In this document: piece by piece, positions 1 through 12,400 of the stretch
Layout: each line of letters opens with the position of its first letter
Position numbering within the stretch: the stretch's first letter is position 1
Origin: Heliocidaris erythrogramma
Lineage: Eukaryota > Echinodermata > Echinoidea > Camarodonta > Echinometridae
DNA: 64,000 bases
Direction: 5' to 3'
Assembly (NCBI GenBank): GCA_025617745.1
Contig: CM046853.1
Location: forward strand, 61,394,616-61,458,615
Made by a program: the position numbers and the translations under genes
The notes under the pieces: generated by a model
Database searches by the model: none
What the model was told of the DNA's origin: nothing
The model's input: the letters and a program-made list of their open reading frames with translations, nothing else

Positions 1-240
1 TAAAATATGCCAAACATTGAGAGAAAATTGACCCCTAAACATTTAAATTGTGAGGTTTTCCATGAAATGTCCCGAAGGACGGGAACAAGGAGTTGATAAC
101 TCCGTGCCGTTTCTATCAAAATTTGCTAAAACGTCAAAGCTTTCGCGCTTCGCGCGGGAGGGTGGAAATTGTCCCCTCTCTGCGGCCACCACCCCTCCCC
201 GATCCGTCCCTGCTGTTATGATATCAAGCCAACTGACGTA
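1..240. repeat. Degenerate copy of the interspersed repeat seen again at 24.5-25.4 kb
   Basis: Bases about 120-215 carry the block TTTGCTAAAACGTCAAAG, then a GCGCTTCGCGCGGGAGGG-type stretch, then a C-rich part. The same block recurs several times at 24.5-25.3 kb. The short ORF across it reads through this repeat and is not a gene. The copy is cut by the window edge, so its true left limit is unknown. Confidence 0.6.
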
Positions 241-312
241 AATGTCAACATCTGAATACTATAGTACCGGTACATGTATTTTGTCTCTTTTTCTCGATAT
301 CTCCTATACCCT

Positions 313-321
313 CTTTATTTT
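313..321. repeat. Target-site duplication, left copy (9 bp)
   Basis: CTTTATTTT directly precedes the left terminal inverted repeat. The identical 9 bases follow the right terminal inverted repeat at 4234-4242. Confidence 0.85.
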
Positions 322-3300
322 GGTTGAGGCTATGTTGGCGTCATTTGGGCAGCTATTGAACGAGCAATTATGAATATTCATAAGTACGGGCGCGCCGCGC
401 TAATTTAATCGCGCTCGCTCTGATCTCGATCTCAAATGCCAAAATTACGCCAATAATGCTGGAATCGCGCCAGTCTCACTGTACTTTGTCAAATATGAAA
501 CAAGAAGAAAATGAAAAGTCGGATTTTATTTTTTTTTAAACATTATTTTATCGATATCTTATGGGTTGGATATCATTTTGTACATTGAATCTCACAATAT
601 GACACCTTTATTTCCATTCTTTTAGGTGATTTCAATTGTAAAAACAAAGAAATGCCAAAATTACGCCAATAATGCTGGAATCCCGCCAGTCTTAATGTAC
701 TTTGTCAAATATGAAACAAGAAGAAAATGAAAAGTCGGATTTTTTTTTTTTTTTAAACATTTATCGATATCTTATGGGTTGGATATCATTTTGTACATTG
801 AATCTCACAATATGACACCTTTATTTCCATTCTTTTAGGTGATTTCAATTGTAAAAACAAAGAAATGCCAAAATTACGCCAATAATGCTGGAATCGCGCC
901 AGTCTTACTGTACTTTGTCAAATATGAAACAAGAAGAAAATGAAAAGTCGGAAAAGTTCTATCTGTTTACATTTATTGATATTTTAAGGGTTGGATATCA
1001 TTTTGTACATTTTATCTCACAATATGACACCTTTATTTCCATTCTTTTAGGTGATTTCAATTGTAAAAACAAAGAAATGCCAAAATTACGCCAATAATGC
1101 TGGAATCGCGCCAGTCTTACTGTACTTTGTCAAATATGAAACAAGAAGAAAATGAAAAGTCGGATTTTTTTTTTTTTTTTAACATTTATCGATATCTTAT
1201 GGGTTGGATATCATTTTGTACATTGAATCTCACAATATGACACCTTTATTTCCATTCTTTTAGGTGATTTCAATTGTAAAAACAAAGAAATGCCAAAATT
1301 ACGCCAATAATGCTGGAATCGCGCCAGTCTTACTGTACTTTGTCAAATATGAAACAAGAAGAAAATGAAAAGTCGGAAAAGTTCTATCTGTTTACATTTA
1401 TTGATATTTTAAGGGTTGGATATCATTTTGTACATTTTATCTCACAATATGACACCTTTATTTCCATTCTTTTAGGTGATTTCAATTGTAAAAACAAAGA
1501 AATGCCAAAATTACGCCAATAATGCTGGAATCGCGCCAGTCTTACTGTACTTTGTCAAATATGAAACAAGAAGAAAATGAAAAGTCGGAAAAGTTCTATC
1601 TGTTTACATTTATTGATATTTTAAGGGTTGGATATCATTTTGTACATTAAATCTCACAATATGACACCTTTATTTCCATTCTTTTAGGTGATTTCAATTG
1701 TAAAAACAAAGAAATGCCAAAATTACGCCAATAATGCTGGAATCGCGCCAGTCTTACTGTATTTTGTCAAATATGAAACAAGAAGAAAATGAAAAGTCGG
1801 AAAAGTTCTATCTGTTTACATTTATTGATATTTTAAGGGTTGGATATCATTTTGTACATTTTATCTCACAATATGACACCTTTATTTCCATTCTTTTAGG
1901 TGATTTCAATTGTAAAAACAAAGAAATGCCAAAATTACGCCAATAATGCTGGAATCGCGCCAGTCTTACTGTACTTTGTCAAATATGAAACAAGAAGAAA
2001 ATGAAAAGTCGGATTTTTTTTTTTAAACATTTATCGATATCTTATGGGTTGGATATCATTTTGTACATTTTATCTCACAATATGACACCTTTATTTCCAT
2101 TCTTTTAGGTGATTTCAATTGTAAAAACAAAGAAATGCCAAAATTACGCCAATAATGCTGGAATCGCGCCAGTCTTACTGTACTTTGTCAAATATGAAAC
2201 AAGAAGAAAATGAAAAGTCGGATTTTTTTTTTTTTTTAACATTTATCGATATCTTATGGGTTGGATATCATTTTGTACATTTTATCTCACAATATGACAC
2301 CTTTATTTCCATTCTTTTAGGTGATTTCAATTGTAAAAACAAAGAAATGCCAAAATTACGCCAATAATGCTGGAATCGCGCCAGTCTTACTGTACTTTGT
2401 CAAATATGAAACAAGAAGAAAATGAAAAGTCGGATTTTTTTTTTTTTTTAACATTTATCGATATCTTATGGGTTGGATATCATTTTGTACATTGAATCTC
2501 ACAATATGACACCTTTATTTCCATTCTTTTAGGTGATTTCAATTGTAAAAACAAAGAAATGCCAAAATTACGCCAATAATGCTGGAATCGCGCCAGTCTT
2601 ACTGTACTTTGTCAAATATGAAACAAGAAGAAAATGAAAAGTCGGATTTTATTTTTTTTTAAACATTTATCGATATCTTATGGGTTGGATATCATTTTGT
2701 ACATTGAATCTCACAATATGACACCTTTATTTCCATTCTTTTAGGTGATTTCAATTGTAAAAACAAAGAAATGCCAAAATTACGCCAATAATGCTGGAAT
2801 CGCGCCAGTCTTACTGTACTTTGTCAAATATGAAACAAGAAGAAAATGAAAAGTCGGAAAAGTTCTATCTGTTTACATTTATTGATATTTTAAGGGTTGG
2901 ATATCATTTTGTACATTGAATCTCACAATATGACACCTTTATTTCCATTCTTTTAGGTGATTTCAATTGTAAAAACAAAGAAATGCCAAAATTACGCCAA
3001 TAATGCTGGAATCGCGCCAGTCTTACTGTACTTTGTCAAATATGAAACAATAACAAAATGAAAAGTCGGAAAAGTTCTATTCGTTTACATTTATTGATAT
3101 CTTATGGGTTGGATATCATTTTGTACATTAAATCTCACAATATGACACCTTTATTTCCATTCTTTTAGGTGATTTCAATTGTAAAAACAAAGAAATGCCA
3201 AAATTACGCCAATAATGCTGGAATCGCGCCAGTCTTACTGTACTTTGTCAAATATGAAACAAGAAGAAAATGAAAAGTCGGATTTTATTTTTTTAAAAAC

Positions 3301-4233
3301 ATTTATCGATATCTTATGGGTTGGATATCATTTTGTACATTGAATCTCACAATATGACACCTTTATTTCCATTCTTTTAGGTGATTTCAATTGTAAAAAC
3401 AAAGAAATGCCAAAATTACGCCAATAATGCTGGAATCGCGCCAGTCTTACTGTATTTTGTCAAATATGAAACAATAACAAAATGAAAAGTCGGAAAAGTT
3501 CTATTCGTTTACATTTATTGATATCTTATGGGTTGGATATCATTTTGTACATTAAATCTCACAATATGACACCTTTATTTCCATTCTTTTAGGTGATTCC
3601 AATTGTAAAAACAAAGAAATGCCAAAATTACGCCAATAATGCTGGAATCGCGCCAGTCTCACTGTACTTTGTCAAATATGAAACAAGAAGAAAATGAAAA
3701 GTCGGATTTTTTTAAAAAAAAAACATTTATCGATATCTTATGGGTTGGATATCATTTTGTACATTAAATCTCACAATATGACACCTTTATTTCCATTCTT
3801 TTAGGTGATTTCAATTGTAAAAACAAAGAAATGCCAAAATTACGCCAATAATGCTGGAATCGCGCCAGTCTTACTGTACTTTGTCAAATATGAAACAAGA
3901 AGAAAATGAAAAGTCGGAATTTTTTTTTAAAAAAACATTTATCGATATCTTATGGGTTGGATATCATTTTGTACATTGAATCTCACAATATGACACCTTT
4001 ATTTCCATTCTTTTAAGTGATTTCAATTGTAAAAACAAAGAAATGCCAAAATTACGCCAATAATCCTGGAATCGCGCCAAACTAACTGTCTAACCAATAT
4101 TCGAAGTCCTGGTAGGTATTCTCACGCACCTCGATGCATCATGTACAATCTCTATGGAAGAGAGCGCGCGCGCGGAATCCGAGCTCATGAATAATAATGA
4201 GGGTGCCCAAATCACGCCAACATAGCCTCAACC
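322..4233. mobile_element. Complete non-autonomous DNA transposon, Mutator-like by its 9-bp target duplication
   Basis: The left end (322-351) and right end (4204-4233) are inverted copies matching at 29 of 30 positions; the outer bases are GGTTGAGGCTATGTTGGCGT. The element is flanked by an exact 9-bp direct repeat, CTTTATTTT, at 313-321 and 4234-4242, abutting both ends. A target duplication of 9 bp with TIRs of this length is typical of Mutator-like elements (Merlin-type elements, 8-9 bp, are an alternative). No transposase ORF is present. The interior is almost wholly a 212-bp tandem array (436 to about 4080), flanked by short GC-rich subterminal stretches (about 385-420 and 4150-4175). 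Intact ends and a perfect target duplication suggest a fairly recent insertion. Confidence 0.85.
436..4080. repeat. Tandem array of about 17 units of 212 bp inside the transposon
   Basis: The motif ATGCCAAAATTACGCCAATA recurs at 436, 652, 865, 1077, 1290, 1502, 1714, 1926, 2135, 2347, 2559, 2771, 2983, 3195, 3407, 3619, 3831 and 4043, a mean period of 212 bp. Units fall into three subtypes by their middle. One has GAAAAGTTCTATCTG (865, 1290, 1502, 1714, 2771). One has a T-rich run followed by TTATCGATATC (most others). One has AACAATAACAAAATG (2983, 3407). The repeated 70-residue ORFs read from this array are by-products of the repetition. The array ends at the eighteenth, partial motif. Confidence 0.95.
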
Positions 4234-4242
4234 CTTTATTTT
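4234..4242. repeat. Target-site duplication, right copy (9 bp)
   Basis: CTTTATTTT directly follows the right terminal inverted repeat and is identical to 313-321. Confidence 0.85.
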
Positions 4243-6410
4243 ACAAAATATATACCGGTAGTCTTATTCCGAGTACACTGATTTTCCAAGCACCCAAACC
4301 ATGCTGAATTTGCTAGCAATGTGGCTGTCGGTACCGAGTATTATTTCCCAAAGCCGATAAAGTTGATTAGAAAACCAGCTGAAATAATATAATTCAGTTA
4401 ATGTACGAACTTATAGTTCTTGTATCTACAATTATTTGAGAAGTTGTTATTTTCTAATCTCATTATTATTGAGCTAATAAATACCATAAATTACTGGATC
4501 AAAGACCACTATACAATATCAGGAATATATGACGCATGACGACATAGATATATTACTACCGGTATTAGAAAAGAAAAATGGCACCCTCCCCAGCGCCATC
4601 CGAGATCGATGTGTTTTCTGGACCGCATAGCCGTATGAAACGACTTGTCCAGTTATATTCTGAGAAGGTAATATTGTATGACTTGTCATTAGAATAGAAA
4701 TGTAAGTTTCCAATGATTATCCTTTCACATATTGTGGTATTTTCTGCTCGATGTGTGTACTGTTACTTAGTGTTAGTTTGTTAGTGTTACTGTGTCTGTG
4801 TGGTTCCGTCATATCCGTGATGTGTGAAGTGGCCATCATCATCCGGCGCCGCGCCACCTACTGCCAGGTACCAGGATGGGGAGCCCTGTCTGCGCACCTA
4901 AGCCTTAAGATTTTGACCTGAAAATGAACAAGAATTTCTTTTATATTCCTCTAAAGCTTAATTTTATATTATTCCTGATATTCTAAAGAGTAAGTGTGCA
5001 AAAAATCTCATCAAAATTTGAGCAAGAACAATGCCATTTTCACAACTTCACAAGAACATGAAGAAACGGTGTCCATGTCATTCAACACTGAAAAAACAAT
5101 GGTGCCCATGTCTGCGCACTCATTCATTTTACACGCAGTTCGGGAGTTTTGACGTGAAAGACGTCATTTTGAGGCTTGTGAATAAAAAGTCTGGCTCAAC
5201 AATAGAATACCCTACCAATATGTCCAAATGTCTGAAATAAGACTTTTTTTCAATATTTTGAGATTGACTGGTCTTTTGCATTCATCAGGTTCATGCAAAA
5301 ACAACACACGGAACGAACACAAACTTTTCAACTTTATCATAGCGATAGGCATGATAACCTATCATGCCTATCGCTATGATAAAGTTGAAAAGTTTGTGTT
5401 CGTTCAATGTTTTGTTTTTATTACTATTACTAAATATTAGAATCGCGCAGTTACGTGTGTGCACAGGTATGGGCACTGCGCAGACTTGGGCACTCTAGCC
5501 ATACCATGCATGGGATCGGAACGTGACCACGTAGCGTAGAAGTCTATTCACTACATGCACTACTAGCTCTCCTGTAACATGGTGAACACAAATCTAACAA
5601 TTTAACAAAATAAGCTTACAGAGATCTATGTATGTATGATGTTGGGAAAACTGTCCGTGATATTCTGTGATTGATCAGATGGATTAGAATTTGGATCTCG
5701 TGTCTATATATATATTTTTTCATCATGTTATGATATGCAGAAATTATTTCCCATTATTTCCCACTTCTCCAGCTTTTTTTTTTGCTCCATAATCATCTCT
5801 TGCAAAAAGAAAATCATATAAAATCAGAGGTGTCTAAGTTACTAAAGCTCTAACATTATTATGTTTGCATTTATTATGGGCTCCTTCATTTTTTATGCGT
5901 TCATTTCATATTTGTGTTATCTTTATTACTTGAAAAATGATTTAGAGGCGTGTCAATAAAATTGCTGCAATCAGATAGTTTCTCAATATTTTGGGCCTTT
6001 TTTGTGTGGAACCAACCTACTGGAAGATGAAAAATGGTCCAGATTGACAGCTCAAGAACATTTTTTAAAGGGGGAACTTGAGATGCATAGAAATATCAAT
6101 ATGGCAGACAATATGATTCTTAAACTTAAAGAAAAGAAAAAGTGAAGACCCTACATGTACATGAACAATTTGAATACACAACATTCTCTGGTGTCATGGA
6201 ATAGGGTAACGTATGCTTAGCAGTAAGGGAGAAAATAGCATGTGACTGGGCATGCGGTTCACCCACAGTTACAGGAACAGGGCCTACAAAGGTTCATCAA
6301 TGACAGGTCACCATCTCCCAGCCAGTCATTACCTTCATTTCACTCAATGCCATCATTTTAAAACCACAATATGGTTTTACATTACATTTATCCTCTCATG
6401 TTCCTTGCAG
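4243..6410. other. AT-rich stretch upstream of the first visible FBXL5 exon
   Basis: No exon could be recognised here. It was searched by eye for the expected N-terminal FBXL5 exon (a short peptide with a conserved His-Trp and a donor site), and nothing matched. Apart from the perfect hairpin at 5311-5405 it holds only AT-rich DNA and simple runs. If FBXL5 exon 1 is upstream of the window, this stretch and the transposon are part of intron 1. Confidence 0.5.
5296..5420. repeat. Perfect inverted repeat: two 46-bp arms, 3-bp loop
   Basis: Bases 5311-5356 are the exact reverse complement of 5360-5405, with ACC as the loop. Similarity continues imperfectly outward for about 15 bp on each side. 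The resulting short ORFs on both strands share the same peptide because of the symmetry and are not genes. It could be a foldback MITE remnant or a transcribed hairpin. No target duplication was recognised. Confidence 0.9.
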
Positions 6411-9400
6411 TTATCCGAAGTTGACCTGTCCAGTTGTTCTGACCTTCGGTCATTACTATGGAGCCTGAAGTCAACATTCTCTGAATTCAAGACTCATGAA
6501 CATATTGAGAATGAATGCATTATGTGGAGACTCAAGAATAGATTACAATTTCTCAAGGTAACTTGAATATTTTTGCTTTCACCAGTATGTTTTCTATTAT
6601 TCTTTTTCATTGCTACTAGTACAAGTGTACTGTTGACTTGTACGTTCACACATTTTCGCTAATATGCCTGTAATGAAGGAGAGGATACTTCAAACGGGCA
6701 ATATTGAAATGAAATTTGAAATGAAAATGGAATTTAATTAGATAGTATGTGCAATGAACTACATGTATCCACATTACATGTTAACTTTAACATGTTCAGA
6801 GTTCTTAAAACTTGAAATACATGTATGTTGTTATTATAAATTTCTCTTTCAGTTTTCATGTTTTATTTGAACTGGAACTTTTTATAATGTAATCTTTTTC
6901 TGTAACTGCTTTCAAGTACTGTAGAGAATGGTCCAAGAATTTATTTCTTTCTTCGAATCAATCCCTGAATTCACTCACCTCATTGTTCTTTTGATGTTGG
7001 TGATGCGATAAATGTTGACTTGTGTTTTGACAGGTTGAGATAGCCGTTGTCTCTGAGGTACATTCAGACAACAAACTGAGTGAGATGGTACAGCTGGTTG
7101 AAGATGCCTGCTGCCAAGCAGACAGGTGTAACTGCTCCAAGCAAGCAGCCCAGATAGGCCACAACCTCATCGCAGCTCTCCGCAAGTTCACAGAGGATTT
7201 CTTGCCTCACATGCAAGAGGAAGAAGAGGTCGGTATCCAGATGATTGTTTGATGGCCACATATAAGTAAATGAAATGAATGCAAAAGTATACCAAACAGA
7301 GCTTTTACAAATTCAAGTAAAAAAACTGGACTCGTCTTCGAAAATAAGAAAAGGCTAGCCAGAATTATTCATTTTCCGTCAGGAATTCAAGTTTTAGGAA
7401 GGAGTAAGATAAGGTTTGAAATTTTTTTTAATATAGAGAAAACCTGTGAATATATGAGATATATGAAAACCAGACAACTTCTTTGAAAGTGAGAGTAAAT
7501 TCACACATGATAGTACTCCAGATATTTAAGAGCCCAATTTGAATTGCTATTCCTAATTTCATGTCTTGTAATTGCTAACAGATTTTCCAGCCTTTGCTGA
7601 TGGAATACTTCAGTTACAGTGAGTTGAAAGAGATCAAGTCAGATGTGATTGAAAAACACCAGAAGCTCACCAAGTACTGTCCAGAGGAAAAAGAAGAGTC
7701 AGAAGGTATGTGCATATATTCTTACACTTCAAAAGGCTGTCTAAAGACAACCACACTTCATATAACTTTACTATGACTAGATATAGAATTTAGAATATGT
7801 AAATTCTTCCTGATTGGATTTGAATGGTCAAAATGATATAACTACTAGCTGTGAACAAAAGTCTAAGGGGGTGTTGCAAGAAAGTTGCAATAAATTGCAA
7901 ATCCCCCAAATCAGTCGCCGCAATTGATTGCTAGTTCCATTTAAAATACATGTATCATATTTGCAATCGATTGCAACTTTCTTGCAACACCCCACAAGAC
8001 TGCAAACTTGTCTGTAGATGAGGCTCATCAAATATTATTGTGGATGTTATCATGTTCTCTAACTTGTTAATTGAATACCCCATACAAGCACTATTGATGA
8101 AGAACCAAAAATGTGCATGTTTTGTGTTCCTTTTTGTGTTCCTCTTTTCATAATACATAAATAGTAACAGGGAGATGATTGGGGCAATTTGCATGTCTTA
8201 CAGGATGTTTAGAAAATATGTCTAGCCTACTAAATATACAGATAATTGATAAACGTGCTGTGTAGTCATTTTATAGTGATACCAGAAAGGAAGATCAGGC
8301 AGTGGTTGTATGTAAAGATGTTTTTCCCTCTTTTTTCCCCTCTTTTTTTTTGGGGGGGGGGGGGGGAGGGCAGGGAGATAATATAAAGATAGGATTTTTA
8401 AAAATGCTGCATGGGAGAAAAGTCATGTAAGTGCCCATTGGCATGTTAATTGTTGACATTATGTAGTATTCTGCAATTCTAGTGATATGTATTCTTTCTC
8501 TTTTTATTTCATTATGTCACTGAATCAGATGACAAAGAAATCAGTGATGCCTCCCGAACTGCATCCGACTATGAAGAGGAATATGAGGAGGAGGTGGAGG
8601 ATGACAACACCCTGAGTAAAATTCAAGGCCTGCCTGCTGAACTGCTGCTACAGATCTTCTCTCACCTGAACCCCCTGGAGCTGAGCCAATGCAGCATGGT
8701 GTGCACCCGATGGGCAGGACTGGCGAGAGACCCCTCCATCTGGAAGCACCTCTATCCATCACAGTGGGCCAAAGGTAAGTCGTTTATTATGATGAAACTA
8801 CCTGTGTTGTCACAATTTAACTATCAAACCACTATCCTGAAGTTAAATTCAACTTTTTCTAGTGGTCAGCTCTCTATCTTTGCCTGTAAACTGACTATGA
8901 CAGCACCCAGTAATACCTGAAATTGAGTTGTGTCTTGAGATGTAGCGTAATTAGTCAGATTGTATTTATCATTTTGTTATACATTTCCGAAAACCCAAAT
9001 TACCCACAAACATGCACACTATCCTTGTGAACTTATTTTTCAGAGAAACATGATTGGTCAGCTTATAAATGAGTCAAATAAGAGTTAAATGTGTTTCTTT
9101 GTATCTAGAATAATTTGCTCCATGCATGTTGCCCATTAATTTTGAGTGATTGGTAGTACTTGCTGCCTAGGGGACATGTGCTTGCATTTTTAGTTTTTAC
9201 ATCTGTTATGAAAAATGGTGCAGAAGGCATTTCAGTTGAGGGTTGCCATTCTTTTTTGTCCATCCTACAACATAGATTTATTTATCAATTAAGATTCCAG
9301 CTAGACATGGCTACAGAATCCTTAAGCATTTATGTTGAAAAAAAATGGATAATCAATTCATCCAATAGTTTTGAAATCTTTGTACTCCAGTAGATTAAGA

Positions 9401-12400
9401 ACTATTAAAGGAATATTAATCTAATCATCAGTTGCTAAAATGTTGTTGAAGGGATATGTTAAGATGAGCTTACTACTGAGGAAAAAACATTTACTTTACA
9501 GTTGTCACATGTTTACATTGACAAATTAAAAGAGAATGCATTTCTTTTCCTATGCCTTAGGAGACTGGCAATTTGGTGCGTCTATTCTTCTCCCAGAAGA
9601 CAATGACGTTGAGAGCACTGACCAAGGCAATGATGTTTATGTCGTGGTTGACGAGGATGCTGACTTTGATGAATCCGCTTCGTCTGCCATCGAAAGTGAT
9701 GCCAGTAATGCCAGTGTGGCCAGCTACAAGGCAGAGTGCATCCGTCGGGAGGCTCGGATGCTGGTTGCCATGGCAAAATACCTGCTTCCTCACGTTGGAG
9801 ATGGTGTAGAGACTATCATTCTCTCAAACAGCAAAGGTGTCACTAATGGCCTGGTATGTAGATTAGAGCTTTATTACATTACGTCTCCCATTAGTTAATA
9901 TTCATGGGGTAATTTGCTCTGTCATGGTCTTTGGAGAGCCCGAGAGAGACTATACAGTTTCTTTAATAGCATATGATATTTTTTGTGATCTTGCTACCAG
10001 TGCTCTATTAAGATGCTTCGTAGGTGTGATGGATGAAGCTTCTGCTGAGGTCCACAAGGGTATTATCTCATATCCTAACGCCCCAGGCACACTACCAGAG
10101 CGACTCCAACAATAACCAACAAAATCTTAGGCCATTTGGGGTAATATTTATGTTTGGTCCATTCTGGCTCAGATGTCGGAATAGTCTGTGTGACTGGGGT
10201 ATTAGTTATTATTCTTCTTGTTCTCAGCAGACATGTTTAGTTTCCTTCTCATGCATATTTGTTGAAAAAATAGTCTTGTATGTTCTATATTGTTTTCCAC
10301 ATTCTTATTCAAATGGCTTTATAAGTATAGTTTGGGATTTTATCAAAGCTAGAATAAGGTATACATAATAAACAAGGTGTAGGCTTTTGACTGTTATTAC
10401 TATCAGATATTTCAAGCAAAGACATGCATTGCCTTTTATTATAGTAAATGTAGTGAAGTATTGGTTGGAAAAAAGTACATGTGAAAAAAGATCTACTCTG
10501 AAATATTTCTGGTAAGCCCTTAATATTGTTCTCCTGTTTTTGTTCATCTACAGGTCTACAAGTTATTGATCCAGTGTCCTAACCTGCAATATCTCATTTT
10601 GTCAGAAACCAAGATATCTGACATTGCTTTCAAAGGGTAAGTTATTCTATCAAACAAGGGTACTTGTTACACTAATGGGGTGTTGCAAGAAAGTTGCAAT
10701 CAATTGCAAATTGTAAAGCAAATTAGAACAACCATTCTGAATGGTTCAGGGTCTGCCCATTCAAGAAGATGCGCTTGCAACAATGATTTTGATTGGTTAG
10801 TACCGATCAGTTGCAACTTGCAATCAATCGCAACTTTCTTGCAACACCCCATAAGTATTGGAGGAGAGTTTCTTAAAAATGACCGTGTTCCAATGAGCAG
10901 GATTTGTCATTCTTGTTATGGTTAATCTTTTTCCTTTATAGAATCGATTTTATTTACCATCTGTTTTAGGATGCATGCACATTAAAAGGGAGAAATAAAG
11001 TTTTAAAATGTCATGTGAGTTCTGGATGACCGTATCACCAAGAAAAGAAAGTGAGATTTACATTTACTTCTTTCCTGTTTAAATTGGCAAATACAGAAAC
11101 CAGCTTTAGTGAAAAGTTGTGTAGAAGACAACTTGTATACAAAGACCACAACTTATTTCCCTCCTCAGTGTTTTTCTTCAGGATCAATATGAAAGGACTT
11201 TTGTATTGAGGACCACCTGCTTATAAAGATGACCTTCTGTTTTCCCCCTTTGAGCAGTCTTTATATACACGTGTGACTGTAAATGAGTAGGAATGTGTTT
11301 TGTACTGACAAGTCCATCCATAATTTCTGTTTTTCTAAACAGTCTTGGAAGGAGTGGTGTTGGTAGCAAGCTGAAGCACCTGGATCTCTCTGGCTGTGTG
11401 AACATCACAGACACCACTCTCAAAAGGTTGGCATCTATCAGACAACCCCTGCAGACCATGCCCAATAATCAGATCATAGACACTTTCAACTGCGTAAGAG
11501 TAGATTGCCAGCATGGCGTCAGCGACAAAAATGGCCGACCGCTGAATTTGGATTCAACGCAAAGGGCGGGAGAAGAAAAGGGGTGCTGCTCTAGCTTGCA
11601 AAGTGATACAGACATTTTGAGCATGAGACCCCAGGGGTCCAGTGATGGTGGTTATCACGGAAACGACACTGTTTCATCATCTCAAAGACAATCTATGGAA
11701 CCTGCTCCAAGGACTAAAAGCCGCCATGATGGCAGGCATGTTAGGAGCAGTTACCATGGAAACAGAGAGGATGAGCAAACGGATGGAGGCAAGCTATCAA
11801 GACGACTGGAATTGTTGAGTCTGTCGGGATGCTATAGAATCACAGATGATGGATTGAGGTAAACCTTTAAGTAATAGTAGAGGAAGTGTAGATGCAAAAT
11901 TCAAAGTATATTGCTAGTAATTTGGTGGATCAGAAAGGACAAAAACTGTTGTACTGATCATGGGTTTACTTCAAATTACTGATTTATAACTACAAGTTCT
12001 TGTATTCCCTCAAATTAAGGGTGAAAGATTTTGCAATTATTGCAACAAAAACTGTTGTACTGATCATGGGTTTACTTCAAAGTACTGATTTATAACTACA
12101 AGTTCTTGTATTCCCTCAAACTAAGGGTGAAAGATATTTGCAATTATTGCATTGGACAGATTTTGCATGTCTGTGATTTAGTATTCTTATTTCTATATAA
12201 CTTGGGGGAGAATAATGTTATGAGAGATTGTTGGAGAGGTGGTTAGTAACATTCAGACATTTTCTGTTCGTAAGTTCTCCTCAGCAGATTTACTTTGCTA
12301 GCCTGTTACATGTGTTTAATAATATAAAGTAATTAAATGATAAGAATGCGCATGTATCTGAATATTTCAACAATGAATATGCAACCACCTGTATAGAAAA

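Noticed and set aside
885..2367. Four 70-codon ORFs with nearly the same peptide
   Set aside because: They are successive reads of the 212-bp tandem array. The frame is open only by chance of the unit and is broken in most other units.
436..4080. CRISPR-like array
   Set aside because: The units are 212 bp, near-identical throughout and without variable spacers, and lie inside a eukaryotic transposon.
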